From the NCBI RefSeq assembly GCF_001428255.1, contig NZ_LMRW01000025.1:186001-250000 (forward strand): DNA of 64,000 nt. Reading direction: 5' to 3'. The notes beneath the pieces were generated by a model. The model was not told where the DNA came from and ran no database searches. It worked only from the letters and a program-made list of their open reading frames with translations. The position numbers and the translations under genes are program-made. This document shows, piece after piece, positions 48,029-56,920 of this stretch (position 1 is its first letter; every line of letters starts with the position of its first letter). Origin of the DNA: Agromyces sp. Soil535. GTDB lineage: Bacteria; Actinomycetota; Actinomycetes; Actinomycetales; Microbacteriaceae.

Positions 48029-48940
48029 ATGTCTTGGGATGACGATTCCTACGCCGACGAGTTCGGCGAGCGTCGCCCAGCCCGAGCGAAAGCGCCTGCC
48101 ACAAGGTGGCAGGTCGCACGGCGTATTGCCGGATATGCGGGCCTCGTGGCCGGGGTCGTCGCATTGGCGGCGGGAGCGGTCTTCGCGGTGAACGCCGTGG
48201 GGCTCGCGGCCAAGCCCGCCGGATTCGGGGCGCCGCCGTTGACGGGACCCAGCGTGGCGCTGCCGCCGTTGGTCTCGCAGTCCGAGGATGTCGACGGGGC
48301 GGGCGAAGCACTCGAGACGCCGCAGGACGCGACGCAGGTGGAGGAGCCGGCGGCGGTGTCGGGCTCGGGAGTTTCACCGATGTCCCAGATCGATCCCGAG
48401 TGGATGTCGCGGATTACTGCGGCCACGGGAATTCCGGCACGCGCGCTCGCCGCGTATGCGTTCGCGCACATCTCGATCGCCGAGGAGCAGCCGGAGTGCG
48501 GCGTCGGCTGGACCACGATCGCCGCGATCGGTGCGATCGAGTCGGGTCATGGCAGTCATGCCGATGCAGTGCTCGATGAGAACGGGTATGCCCATCCGGC
48601 GATCATCGGCCGGGCGCTCGACGGCGAAGGCGTGGCCAAGATCGAGGACACCGACGGCGGGGTCTTCGACGGTGACGCCACGTGGGACCGGGCGGTCGGG
48701 CCGATGCAGTTCATCCCCTCGACCTGGGCCAAGTGGGGGAGCGATGCGAACGGCGACGATGTCGCGGACCCCAACCAGATCGACGACGCCGCTCGGGCCG
48801 CCGCACGGTACCTGTGCGCGTCCGGGCCGATGACCAGCCCGGAAGGTTGGCGGGCCGCGGTGTTCTCCTACAACCACGACAACGATTACGTCGACAAGGT
48901 CGCGACAGTCGCGAACGAGTACGCGGCAGCAGCCGGGTAG
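48029..48940 (+). CDS. Secreted or membrane-anchored lytic transglycosylase
   Basis: 303 aa, ATG 48029. A basic N-terminus and one membrane segment (IAGYAGLVAGVVALAAGAVFAVNAVGL, residues 33-59) anchor it or act as an uncleaved signal. After a Pro/Glu-rich linker the SLT-type domain begins near residue 125: TTIAAIGAIESGHGSH with the catalytic Glu, then DRAVGPMQFIPSTWAKWG, DANGDDVADPNQIDDAARAAARYLCA and FSYNHDNDYVDKV. It would cut peptidoglycan glycan strands at the cell surface. Confidence 0.9.
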   Translation: MSWDDDSYADEFGERRPARAKAPATRWQVARRIAGYAGLVAGVVALAAGAVFAVNAVGLAAKPAGFGAPPLTGPSVALPPLVSQSEDVDGAGEALETPQDATQVEEPAAVSGSGVSPMSQIDPEWMSRITAATGIPARALAAYAFAHISIAEEQPECGVGWTTIAAIGAIESGHGSHADAVLDENGYAHPAIIGRALDGEGVAKIEDTDGGVFDGDATWDRAVGPMQFIPSTWAKWGSDANGDDVADPNQIDDAARAAARYLCASGPMTSPEGWRAAVFSYNHDNDYVDKVATVANEYAAAAG

Positions 48941-48970
48941 GGCGCTGCAGGCAGGAGCTGTCCGAGCCTC

Positions 48971-49012
48971 GTCGGCGTCGGCGTCTGCGTCTGCGTCGGC
49001 GTCTGCGTGTGC
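48971..49012 (+). repeat. 6-bp tandem repeat
   Basis: Seven hexamers: gtcggc twice, gtctgc twice, gtcggc, gtctgc, gtgtgc. They lie after the transglycosylase gene and before the tannase promoter. Confidence 0.7.
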
Positions 49013-49084
49013 GCGCTCGTGTGACCGAGCCGATGCACGGCGATGATCGTAGCGTGTTGCCAGCGATTCTGTTAACGAAATTGC

Positions 49085-49114
49085 TTGTGAAAATGTCAAC
49101 AATCTCAGTAGGGT
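49085..49114 (+). promoter_or_regulatory. Tannase promoter with operator-like site
   Basis: TTGTGA (49085-49090), 18-bp spacer, TAGGGT (49109-49114). Within the spacer TGTCAACAAT (49094-49103) is the exact complement of the first ten bases of the ATTGTTGACAAT site at the gal operon. This suggests joint control by the GntR regulator at 54649-55332. Confidence 0.65.
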
Positions 49115-49169
49115 GCGAGACAGGCTCGGCGTTCCCGGCCGGGCGTGTTCCCCAATGGAGAGGAAGAAC

Positions 49170-50909
49170 ATGGCAGGCAATGAAGCCCGATGTGATTCGG
49201 GAGTACAGAGCCCTCCATCCGCTCATCGAGCGGCACGCGCAGTCGGTCGGGTCGCGACCGCGATCGGCGCGGCAGTGCTCATGGTCATGCTCAGCGCTTC
49301 GCCGATGGCCAGCGCCGAGGCATCCGGAAGCCGATCGGCGCCCGACGTGGAGGACGCGGAGCTCGCCTTCGACGACACCGCATACACCACGATCAACGTG
49401 ACCGTCGACGGCGTGCCGACACCGGTGCGCTGGTACAAGGAGGTCTGCTACGTGGCGGACCCGATCCTGATGGCGAGTACGCAGGGCGCGAACACCATCG
49501 CCAACCCCGCCTGCGGCTACCAGAGCATGAACGTGTTCGTACCTGAGGGGGCCGTCGACGACCAGGACACGGCGATCTACTACGCCGTCAACAACGGCGG
49601 ATGGTTCGCGAGCTACATCCGCGCGTCGGTGAGGGACGGCGCCTCCTACGACAGCGCGACGAGCAACGTGGGAGCGGCACTGAAGGCCGGCTTCGTCTTC
49701 ATCGACGTGGCCTCTCGCTCGCGCGGCGTCGTGGCCGCCGACGGCACGTATGCGGGCAAGGCTCCCGCGCCCGTCGTCGACGCCAAGGCGGCAGTGCGGT
49801 ACCTGCGACTCAACGACGACGTGATGCCCGGGAGCGCCGGGCGGATCGTGATCAACGGCACGAGCGGCGGCGGCGCGCTCGTCTCCATCCTCGGCGCATC
49901 GGGCAACAGCACCGATTACGAGCCGTACCTGGCCGAGATCGGCGCGGCCGGCATCTCGTCGAAGGGCAAGAGCACGATCGGCGACGATGTGTTCGCGGTC
50001 AACGCCTACTGCCCGATCACCGATCTCGGCAACGCCGACATCGCCTACGAGTGGCTGTACACCACGCTCGGCACGCGGGCGGCGGTCGGTTCGACGGCCG
50101 AATCCGCGACGAGTGCTGCGCTCGCGGCGCAGTACCCGGCCTACGAGCAGAGCCTCCACCTCAAGTCCGCAGCAGGGGGGCCGCTCACCGCGGAGAACAT
50201 GCTCGACGAAATAGAGGCCGAGGTGATCCACTCAGCGGTCACGTACATGGGGGCCGACCCGGCGAACGTCATCCCCGACCTGGGTGAGCAGATCGTCTAC
50301 ACGAGCCCGGGCTCGCCCGGGTCGCCGCCGAAGTCGGGCACCTACACCAACGACTGGATCGACGTCGACAACGACGCGAACACGGTGGTGTCGGTGGACA
50401 TGGAGCGCTACCTGACCTTCGTCGGGACCCAGGCGACGCTGAAGCCGGCACCGGCGTTCGACCAGACCGGGGTGAACAACCTCACCGCCGGGGAGTCGAA
50501 CCTGTTCGGCACCTCGACGCAGGTGTACTCGAACTTCACCGAGTACGCCTGGGAGCACAACATCATCGCGGGCGACGGGATCGGCCTCGATGACACCGGG
50601 CTCACGTGGGTGCAGCTGACGAAGGACCCGGACACGACCGTGGACGAGCAGGTCGACCTCATCGATCCGATGCAGTACATCGGCACGCAGGCCGACACGG
50701 CTCCGTACTGGTACGTGCGGCACGGCACGCGCGACCGGGACACGGCGTTCACCATCTCGCTGAACCTCGACCGGGCGCTCGAGGCCGACCAAGACGTGCG
50801 CGACGTGAACTACCGCCTCGCCTGGGATCGGCCGCACTCCGGCAACTACGACGTGCCCGAGGCCATGCAGTGGATCGCCGACGCGCTCGCCACGGCCGAC
50901 GCGGGCTGA
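49170..50909 (+). CDS. Secreted tannase-like ester hydrolase
   Basis: 579 aa from ATG 49170 with AGAGGA at 49159-49164. A long n-region, hydrophobic core (ATAIGAAVLMVMLSASP) and cleavage site near MASA-E make it secreted. The serine hydrolase nucleophile is in INGTSGGGALVS (Ser232), the GTSGG pentapeptide typical of bacterial tannases. Late acid and His candidates are RHGTRDRDT (Asp522) and DRPHSGNYD (His556). Bacterial tannases hydrolyse galloyl esters to gallate. That fits the gal operon 5 kb away and the shared operator. Feruloyl esterase activity is an alternative. Confidence 0.8.
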   Translation: MAGNEARCDSGVQSPPSAHRAARAVGRVATAIGAAVLMVMLSASPMASAEASGSRSAPDVEDAELAFDDTAYTTINVTVDGVPTPVRWYKEVCYVADPILMASTQGANTIANPACGYQSMNVFVPEGAVDDQDTAIYYAVNNGGWFASYIRASVRDGASYDSATSNVGAALKAGFVFIDVASRSRGVVAADGTYAGKAPAPVVDAKAAVRYLRLNDDVMPGSAGRIVINGTSGGGALVSILGASGNSTDYEPYLAEIGAAGISSKGKSTIGDDVFAVNAYCPITDLGNADIAYEWLYTTLGTRAAVGSTAESATSAALAAQYPAYEQSLHLKSAAGGPLTAENMLDEIEAEVIHSAVTYMGADPANVIPDLGEQIVYTSPGSPGSPPKSGTYTNDWIDVDNDANTVVSVDMERYLTFVGTQATLKPAPAFDQTGVNNLTAGESNLFGTSTQVYSNFTEYAWEHNIIAGDGIGLDDTGLTWVQLTKDPDTTVDEQVDLIDPMQYIGTQADTAPYWYVRHGTRDRDTAFTISLNLDRALEADQDVRDVNYRLAWDRPHSGNYDVPEAMQWIADALATADAG

Positions 50910-50931
50910 CGCCAGGCGACTGATGCGGCGA

Positions 50932-50965
50932 GAAGCCCCCTCCGCCTCGTGGCGGAGGGGGCTTC
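50932..50965 (+). terminator. Strong hairpin terminator after the tannase gene
   Basis: GAAGCCCCCTCCGCC, loop tcgt, and the exact 15-bp complement, 22 nt after the tannase stop. It can act for both strands of the convergent genes. Confidence 0.85.
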
Positions 50966-51031
50966 GTCCTGCGCGGGGATACCGATCGACGGGGGGCGCA
51001 GGCAGACGTCGATCTGCGCCGCACACGAGAA

Positions 51032-51060
51032 CACCTCCGGGCGTGACTCGCCCGGAGGTG
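51032..51060 (-). terminator. Hairpin terminator of the ABC importer operon
   Basis: CACCTCCGGGCG and its complement form a perfect 12-bp stem with a 5-nt loop, 18 nt beyond the minus-strand stop of the ATPase gene. Confidence 0.8.
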
Positions 51061-51078
51061 CTCAGGTGTCGCAGGCTG

Positions 51079-51921
51079 TCAGCGACCGGACCCGATGTCC
51101 GCCATCGCGCCCGTCATCGTCTTCGCGCGCTGGATCTCCTCCCAGATGCGGGTCCGCAGCACACCGAAGCGTTCGGCCGACCGCGTGGTGATCTGGTCGC
51201 GCTCGGCGGGGAGATCGATCGTCACATCGTCGAGCACGACCGTCGGCGAACTGGTGAGCACGATGACACGCTCGGCGAGGTACACCGACTCGTCGATGTC
51301 ATGGGTGACGAAGAGGATCGTGACGCCGAGGGTCTTCCAGATCCGGCGGATGAGGTCCTCGAGGTCCGCGCGCGTCTGCGCGTCGACCGCGGCGAACGGC
51401 TCGTCCATGAGCAGCACCTGTGGCCGATAGGCCACGGCTCGAGCGATCGCCACCCGCTGCTGCATCCCGCCCGACAGCTGCCAGGGGTACTTGGATGCCG
51501 CGTGCGAGAGCCCGACGGCCTCGAGCGCCTCGGCGACGCGTTGCCGACGTTCGGCCTTGGGCACCCTGGCGGTCTTGAGCGGCAGTTCGACGTTGGCCTC
51601 GACGCTCATCCAGGGGAAGAGGCTGCGCCCGTACTCCTGGAAGACGACCGCCATCGTCTTGGGCGGGCCGACGATGGCCGTGCCCTGGAGCTCCAGCCGG
51701 CCGCTGGTCGGCGGCAGGAGCCCCGCGATGCACTTCAGGAGCGTGGTCTTGCCGGCTCCCGAGGGGCCGACGATGCAGACGAGCTGTCCGGTCGGCACCG
51801 TGAAGGTCAGGTTGCGCACCGCCTCCACGTCGTCGCCGGTGGGCGAGGAGTAGACCTTCCGCAGCCCGTCGACGACGAGGATCGGCGCCGCGTCGGCGCG
51901 CGAGGGTTCTTCAGGATTCAC
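51079..51921 (-). CDS. NitT/TauT-type ABC transporter ATP-binding protein
   Basis: 280 aa, GTG at 51921, overlapping the upstream permease by 11 nt. A single ATPase module: Walker A VGPSGAGKTT, Q-loop VVFQEYGRSLFPW, signature LSGGMQQRVAIARA, Walker B VLLMDEPFAAVD and switch His FVTHDIDE. The sequence after the Q-loop is typical of the nitrate/sulfonate/aromatic family. It drives uptake together with the two permeases and lipoprotein encoded just upstream. Confidence 0.93.
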   Translation of the reverse strand: MNPEEPSRADAAPILVVDGLRKVYSSPTGDDVEAVRNLTFTVPTGQLVCIVGPSGAGKTTLLKCIAGLLPPTSGRLELQGTAIVGPPKTMAVVFQEYGRSLFPWMSVEANVELPLKTARVPKAERRQRVAEALEAVGLSHAASKYPWQLSGGMQQRVAIARAVAYRPQVLLMDEPFAAVDAQTRADLEDLIRRIWKTLGVTILFVTHDIDESVYLAERVIVLTSSPTVVLDDVTIDLPAERDQITTRSAERFGVLRTRIWEEIQRAKTMTGAMADIGSGR

Positions 51922-52684
51922 GCTGGACCTCCCTGAGTCCGTGGTACCAGCGCAGGATGCGCCGTTCGATGAGTCGGAAGACGGCGCTCAGCCCCAGGCC
52001 GATGAGGCCGAGCAGCAGGATGCCGCTCCACATCTCGGGCACGGCGAAGCTGCGCTGGAACTGCACGATGGTGAAGCCGAGGCCCGACGACGAGGCGAAC
52101 ATCTCGGAGATGACCATGAGGATCAGGCCGATCGACAGGGACTGCCGGACCCCTGTGAGGATCTGCGGGGCCGCCGCCGGCAGCACGAGGTAGCGCAGGC
52201 GGAAGCGACCGCCGATCTGGTAGCTGCGACTCGTCTCGCGCATGACCTCGTCGGTGGCGCGGACGCCCTCCACGGTGTTGAGCAGGATGGGCCAGATCGC
52301 GCCCGAGATGATCACCACGACCTTCATCTGGTCGTTCACCCCGATGATGAGCATGAGCAGCGGGACGAGCACGGGCGGCGGGATGGCGCGGAAGAACTCG
52401 AGCAACGGCTCGAGGATCTGGCGGATGGCGCGGAAGGATCCGATGGCCACGCCGATGACGACGCCGAGCACGATCGCCCAGAAGAGCCCGGTGAAGAGGC
52501 GCCCGAGGCTCGGCAGGACGTCCTCCCAAAAGCGCGGTCCGATCCACGTCTCGACGAACGTCTCGATCAGCTGTCCGGGAGTCGGGACGAAGAAGGAGGT
52601 GCCGCCGACGGTCGCCGCCCACCACAGGGTGACGAGGATCAGCGGGAGCCCGATGAGGTAGGCGAACGACTTCAGCGCGCTCAT
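51911..52684 (-). CDS. NitT/TauT-type ABC transporter permease 2
   Basis: 257 aa, ATG at 52684, overlapping the previous stop by 4 nt. Six hydrophobic segments, starting SFAYLIGLPLILVTLWWAATVGG. The ATPase-coupling loop (EAA-type) is in RYLVLPAAAPQILTGVRQSLSIG. It forms a heterodimeric channel with permease 1. Confidence 0.92.
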   Translation of the reverse strand: MSALKSFAYLIGLPLILVTLWWAATVGGTSFFVPTPGQLIETFVETWIGPRFWEDVLPSLGRLFTGLFWAIVLGVVIGVAIGSFRAIRQILEPLLEFFRAIPPPVLVPLLMLIIGVNDQMKVVVIISGAIWPILLNTVEGVRATDEVMRETSRSYQIGGRFRLRYLVLPAAAPQILTGVRQSLSIGLILMVISEMFASSSGLGFTIVQFQRSFAVPEMWSGILLLGLIGLGLSAVFRLIERRILRWYHGLREVQRES

Positions 52685-53526
52685 GCTTCGAGCTCCGATC
52701 GCACCGAGGTGTGCCAGGCGAGGGCTCGACGCTCGACGAGGCGCGCGAGCAGGTTGATGGCGACGCCGATGAGGCCCGTCGCGACCACCAGCGCGTACAT
52801 CTCCACGACCGCTCCGCCCGACTGCGCGAGGGCGATCTGCTTGCCGAGGCCGGGCGTGCCGATGATGAGCTCCGACGTGATGGCGAGGATCAGGGCCACG
52901 GTGGCGGCGAGCCGGACACCGGTCATGAGGTAGGGGAGGGTCGTCGGCCAGACGACGTGTCGGATGCGGCTGAGCCGCCGCAGCCCATAGCTGCGCGCGG
53001 TGGCGTCCGCCACCGGGTCGACGTCCTGCGTGCCGTAGATCACCTGCAGGAGCACCTGCCAGAACGCGGCGTAGACGATGAGGAGCAGGCTCGACTGGAT
53101 CTTCGTGCCGAAGAGCAGCACCGCGAGCGGGATGAGCGCGACCGAGGGGATCGGCCGCAGGAACTCGATGGTCGAGCGGGTCGCCCGCTCGAGGAAGCGG
53201 CTCGAGCCGATCAGGAATCCGAGGACCGACCCGGCGACGACCGCGATCGCGAGGCCGATGGCCCAACTCGTCATCGTGGCGGACACGCTGCGCCAGAACG
53301 CGAGGTCGAGGAGATCTCGTCCGAGCTGTACGAGCACCTCGCTGGCCGGAGGGAGGAAGCGGGGGTCGACGAGCCCCAGCCGGCACACCGCCTCCCAGAG
53401 CAGGAGGAATCCGATGATGCCGGCCGTGCCGAGCAGCGCGGCGCGGCGCGCGCCGGGACGGCGTGCATGACGCCGTCCCGGCACGGCCGCGGCCGCGGTG
53501 GTCTGCTGCGAGGTGGTGAGGGTCAC
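52681..53526 (-). CDS. NitT/TauT-type ABC transporter permease 1
   Basis: 281 aa, GTG at 53526. After a 30-residue basic N-terminus come six membrane helices (AALLGTAGIIGFLLLWEAVCRLG first) and the EAA-type loop IRHVVWPTTLPYLMTGVRLAATVALILA. The start overlaps the binding-protein stop by 4 nt, so all four transporter genes are one coupled unit. Confidence 0.92.
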   Translation of the reverse strand: MTLTTSQQTTAAAAVPGRRHARRPGARRAALLGTAGIIGFLLLWEAVCRLGLVDPRFLPPASEVLVQLGRDLLDLAFWRSVSATMTSWAIGLAIAVVAGSVLGFLIGSSRFLERATRSTIEFLRPIPSVALIPLAVLLFGTKIQSSLLLIVYAAFWQVLLQVIYGTQDVDPVADATARSYGLRRLSRIRHVVWPTTLPYLMTGVRLAATVALILAITSELIIGTPGLGKQIALAQSGGAVVEMYALVVATGLIGVAINLLARLVERRALAWHTSVRSELEA

Positions 53527-54497
53527 TGGAGCAGGGAATCCAGGTCGGGCTCCTGGGTAAGCACGCCGTAGGACTGCGCCGCCTCGGCGAGCTTCTGCAG
53601 CGCGTCCTCGTCGATCGCGGTCGGCCAGGTCGGGAGAACGATCTTCGCGAGCGTCTCGGGCGGGGTCTTCGTGTAGGTCGCGATGATGTCGCGCACGGCG
53701 TCGGGGTTCTCCTGTGCGTACTCGAGGGACTGCTGCATCGCCGTCTGGAACTTCTCGACGACCTCGGGATCACCCTCGACGTAGTCGCTGGTCGCGAAGT
53801 AGGCGGCGATGTCGAGCTTCGGGTCGAAGTCCGCGTAGGCGTAGGAGATCACGCGGTCGCCCGCCTCGAGCGCCGATGTGACGAAGGGCTCGACCACGAA
53901 TGCCGCGTCGACCTGGCTGTTCTCGACCGCGGCGATCGCGTCAGGGAACGGGACCTCGACGAACGAGATGGTCGACGAGTCGGCGCCCGCGTCGTCGACG
54001 AGCGTGCGCACGATCGTGTCGTTGATGTTGCCGAGGCTGTTGCTCGACACGGTCTTGCCTGCGAGGTCGGCGGGCGACTGGATGGGCGAGTCGGCCTTGA
54101 CGATGATCGCGCCGAAGTCGGCGTCGGAGTCTCCCGTCGTGGCGACCGCTGGGCTGACCGTCTCGAGGCCGAGGCCCTTCTCGTTCGCCACCATCAGCGA
54201 GAGCACGTTGCTGAAGCCGAACTGGTAGTCGCCGGCGACGACGGCCGGGACGATGGCGGCGCCGCCGGTGGCGGTCTCGATGGTGAGGTCGAGGCCGGCG
54301 CCCTCGAAGAACCCCTGCGCGTCGCCGAGGTAGAGCGGCGCGGTGTCGGCGATGGGAATGACGCCGACGGTGACGGGGGTGAGCTCGGCGGCGCCCTCGC
54401 TCGCCGCGGGGCTCTCGGCGCCCGCTTCGGAGTCGGTGCATCCGGAAAGGGCCAGCAGGGCCACCGCGGCGACCCCGATCATGCTGATGCGATTCAT
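53523..54497 (-). CDS. NMT1/THI5-like ABC transporter substrate-binding lipoprotein
   Basis: 324 aa, ATG at 54497. Lipoprotein signal MNRISMIGVAAVALLALSGC with Cys20. The mature protein is a type II binding fold of the SsuA/NMT1 class: VTVGVIPIADTAPLYLGDAQGFFEGAGLDLTIE, VAGDYQFGFSNVLSL, DLAGKTVSSNSLGNI. Ligands of this class include sulfonates, pyrimidine precursors and aromatic acids. Next to galB-galD and a tannase, gallate or a related aromatic acid is the best guess. Confidence 0.88.
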   Translation of the reverse strand: MNRISMIGVAAVALLALSGCTDSEAGAESPAASEGAAELTPVTVGVIPIADTAPLYLGDAQGFFEGAGLDLTIETATGGAAIVPAVVAGDYQFGFSNVLSLMVANEKGLGLETVSPAVATTGDSDADFGAIIVKADSPIQSPADLAGKTVSSNSLGNINDTIVRTLVDDAGADSSTISFVEVPFPDAIAAVENSQVDAAFVVEPFVTSALEAGDRVISYAYADFDPKLDIAAYFATSDYVEGDPEVVEKFQTAMQQSLEYAQENPDAVRDIIATYTKTPPETLAKIVLPTWPTAIDEDALQKLAEAAQSYGVLTQEPDLDSLLQ

Positions 54498-54613
54498 GTC
54501 ACTCCGTTGTGAGGTAGGCGGCCCGGTCAGGACACCGTGTCCGGGCGGGCTGGTTGCCGTGTCTGCGGCGACACTACGGGTGTTCAGGAATCGCTGTCAA
54601 TAACGTAACCAAA

Positions 54614-54625
54614 ATTGTTAGCAAT
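54614..54625. promoter_or_regulatory. Operator-like palindrome upstream of the ABC importer
   Basis: ATTGTTAGCAAT is palindromic but for its two central bases, preceded by aaa as is the gal site (aaaattgttgacaat). It lies 116 bp upstream of the binding-protein start in an AT-rich gap and is probably bound by the GntR regulator encoded next to it. Confidence 0.55.
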
Positions 54626-54648
54626 CTCTCGTCGATCGCTGTCCTCGC

Positions 54649-55332
54649 TCAGCGAACCTGCGGCATCGAGCGTGCCTGGTCGTCGAGGGTGCGGAGGGTG
54701 ACGATGACGCTGCCGATGTGTTCGCCCATGAGCCGGCCGGCGCGCTCGGAGTCACGGTCGCAGACGGCGTCGATGATCGCGAGATGCTCGGGGAGCGAGA
54801 CGCTCGGGCGGCCGGGCACCAGTGAGAGCCGGAACTGATGCCGCACCATCTGGCCGTTGAGCTGCTCGATGATGCGGGTCGCAGTCGCGTGGCCGGCGAT
54901 CTCGCGCAGCTGCGAGTGCAGCGTGGCGTTCAGGTCGGAGTAGCGCAGGAGCTCGCCCTGCTCCACGGCGAGCGTCATGCTCTCGCCGAGGGCGTGGAGT
55001 TCCTCGATCTGGGCGTCGGTCACCTGCTCGGCGGCGCGCGCCGCGACCAGGCCCTCGACGGCCCTCCGGATCTCGGTGATCTCGACCGCCTCGTCGACCG
55101 AGATCTCACGGACGCGCGCGCCCCGGTTGGGCTGCAGTTCGACGAGGCCGTCTGCAGCGAGCTGGAGCAGCGCATTTCGAATGACGAACCGGCCGGCACC
55201 GTAGCGCTCGGCGAGTTCGGCCTCGATGAGGCGCTGGCGCGGCGCGAAGTCCCCGCGCAGGATCGCATTTCGCAACTGGGCATGGACGTCCTGGAGGTCG
55301 CTCACCGACCGCCCCCTTCTCTGCATCGACAT
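54649..55332 (-). CDS. GntR-family (FadR/FCD-type) transcriptional regulator
   Basis: 227 aa, ATG at 55332 (55326 also possible). Winged helix: DVHAQLRNAILRGDFAPRQRLIEAELAERYGAGRFVIRNALLQLAADGLVEL. The C-terminal all-helical FCD domain has EITEIRRAVEGLVAARAAEQ, the metal-binding-type D...H (LNATLHSQLREIAGH) and SLPEHLAIIDAVCDRD. It is divergent from galB and upstream of the importer. It likely controls both, and the tannase gene, through ATTGTT-type palindromes, with a gallate pathway intermediate as effector. Confidence 0.9.
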   Translation of the reverse strand: MSMQRRGRSVSDLQDVHAQLRNAILRGDFAPRQRLIEAELAERYGAGRFVIRNALLQLAADGLVELQPNRGARVREISVDEAVEITEIRRAVEGLVAARAAEQVTDAQIEELHALGESMTLAVEQGELLRYSDLNATLHSQLREIAGHATATRIIEQLNGQMVRHQFRLSLVPGRPSVSLPEHLAIIDAVCDRDSERAGRLMGEHIGSVIVTLRTLDDQARSMPQVR

Positions 55333-55420
55333 CGACGATGATGCGATTCTCTGTCACGACGGTGCGACATTCACGCAGGTTCGCCTGGTTCATTGTGTCG
55401 TCATCCGAGTCGTCAGCAAA

Positions 55421-55453
55421 ATTGTTGACAATAACTGCCACAGTCGGCAGAGT
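55421..55453 (+). promoter_or_regulatory. gal operon promoter with operator
   Basis: ATTGTTGACAAT (55421-55432) is a near-perfect palindrome containing the -35 TTGACA (55425-55430). A weak -10 CAGAGT is at 55448-55453, 17 bp on. Its first ten bases recur, inverted, in the tannase promoter. Confidence 0.65.
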
Positions 55454-55480
55454 GGTGTCGCACATCGATCTGGAGGTTCA

Positions 55481-56212
55481 ATGTCGAATCAGTCCCCGCT
55501 TCTCGTGGTCACCGCACACCCCGGCGACTTCGTCTGGCGTGCCGGCGGCGCGATCGCCCTCGCCGCGTCGCGAGGCGAGCGCGCGGTGATCGCCTGCCTC
55601 TCCTTCGGGGAACGGGGCGAGTCCGCCAGCGCCTGGCGGTCAGGCAAGGGCCTCGCGGAGATCAAGGAGCTCCGCCGCGCGGAGGGGCAGACCGCGGCCG
55701 ATGCGCTCGGCGCCGAGGTGCAGTTCTTCGACGCCGGCGACTACCCGCTCCGCGAGAGCGACGACCTCATCGCGCGGCTCATCGACCTCTATCGGGAGGT
55801 GCAGCCCGCGGTCGTGCTCACCCACGCTGCCGCCGACCCATACAACATGGACCACCCGAAAGCTGCCGAGATCGCGCTGCACGCCCGGGTGCTCGCCCAG
55901 GCGCCCGGCGTCGCCGGTCCCGGCGAGGTCATCGGCGCGCCGCCCGTGTTCGCCTTCGAGCCCCACCAGAGCGAGGTCTGCGGTTTCGTGCCGAACGTGC
56001 TGCTCGACATCAGCGAGGTGTGGGAGAAGAAGGTCGCCGCCATGAACGCACTGGGCGCCCAGGGGCACCTCGTGGAGTACTACACCGACCTCGGCAAGCG
56101 CCGTGGCGTCCAGGCCAAGCGCAACAGCGGCCCGAACCTGGGCCTGCCCGTGCACGCGTTCGCCGAGGCGTACCAGCGGTACTACCCGCAGGTCACGTCG
56201 GAACTGGCCTGA
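55481..56212 (+). CDS. galB: 4-oxalomesaconate hydratase (PIG-L/LmbE family)
   Basis: 243 aa, ATG 55481 after TGGAGG. It is a zinc-dependent hydratase converting 4-oxalomesaconate to 4-carboxy-4-hydroxy-2-oxoadipate in gallate catabolism. VVTAHPGDFVWRAGGAIAL matches the zinc loop of Pseudomonas GalB more closely than the HPDDE of PIG-L deacetylases. Also typical are LSFGERGESASAWRSGKGL, RRAEGQTAADALGAE, FFDAGDYPL and LTHAAADPYNMDHPKAA with the other His ligands. First gene of a five-gene operon. Confidence 0.9.
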   Translation: MSNQSPLLVVTAHPGDFVWRAGGAIALAASRGERAVIACLSFGERGESASAWRSGKGLAEIKELRRAEGQTAADALGAEVQFFDAGDYPLRESDDLIARLIDLYREVQPAVVLTHAAADPYNMDHPKAAEIALHARVLAQAPGVAGPGEVIGAPPVFAFEPHQSEVCGFVPNVLLDISEVWEKKVAAMNALGAQGHLVEYYTDLGKRRGVQAKRNSGPNLGLPVHAFAEAYQRYYPQVTSELA

Positions 56213-56215
56213 AGC

Positions 56216-56920
56216 ATGAGCGCCCACCGCATCGTCCGCGACATCGACCGCGCACCGGTGGAGGTGATCGACCGGCTCGCCCGCGCCGGCGTCGCGAGCG
56301 TCCACGAAGCAGCAGGTCGCGTCGGTCTGGTGGGTCCCCGGGTCCAGGCCCGGCTCCAGGGGGCGGCGGTCGGCGGCTCCGCCGTGACGGTGCTCAGCCA
56401 CCCGGGCGACAACCTCATGCTCCATGCCGCGGTCGAGGTGTGCCGGCCCGGCGACGTGCTCGTCGTGGCGACCACGAGCGACTCCACCGACGGCATGTTC
56501 GGCGACCTGCTCGCCACCTCGCTGCGCTCACGCGGGGTGCTCGGCCTCGTCATCGACGCGGGCGTGCGCGACATCGCCACGCTGCGCGAGATGGGATTCC
56601 CGGTGTGGTCGCGTGCGGTGCACGCCCAGGGCACGGTCAAGGCGAGTCCGGGGTCGGTCAACGTCCCGGTCGTGATCGCGGGCCGGGTGATCGCACCGGG
56701 CGACATCATCATCGCGGACGACGATGGCGTACTCGCCCTGCCGATCGGCCGCGGCGCCGAGGTGGCGGATGCCGCCGACCAGCGCCTCGCGAACGAGGAG
56801 GCCAAGCGCACCGCGCTCGCGTCGGGCACGCTCGGCGTCGACCTGTACGGACTGCGGCCGCTCCTGGCCGACCTCGGCGTGGAGTACGTCGACCGGCTTC
56901 CCGGGAACGCCCAGCGATGA
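56216..56920 (+). CDS. galC: 4-carboxy-4-hydroxy-2-oxoadipate aldolase (RraA/HMG-CHA aldolase family)
   Basis: 234 aa, ATG 56216, 3 nt after galB. It splits 4-carboxy-4-hydroxy-2-oxoadipate into pyruvate and oxaloacetate. The metal and pyruvate site GDLLATSLRSRGVLGLVIDAGVRD (written as GDLLATSLRSRG and VIDAGVRD) holds the Arg and Asp of active members; AAGRVGLVGPRVQARLQG and VIAPGDIIIADDDGVL are also typical. The presence of the active-site residues argues against the RNase E inhibitor role of RraA. Its stop overlaps the next start by 4 nt. Confidence 0.9.
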   Translation: MSAHRIVRDIDRAPVEVIDRLARAGVASVHEAAGRVGLVGPRVQARLQGAAVGGSAVTVLSHPGDNLMLHAAVEVCRPGDVLVVATTSDSTDGMFGDLLATSLRSRGVLGLVIDAGVRDIATLREMGFPVWSRAVHAQGTVKASPGSVNVPVVIAGRVIAPGDIIIADDDGVLALPIGRGAEVADAADQRLANEEAKRTALASGTLGVDLYGLRPLLADLGVEYVDRLPGNAQR

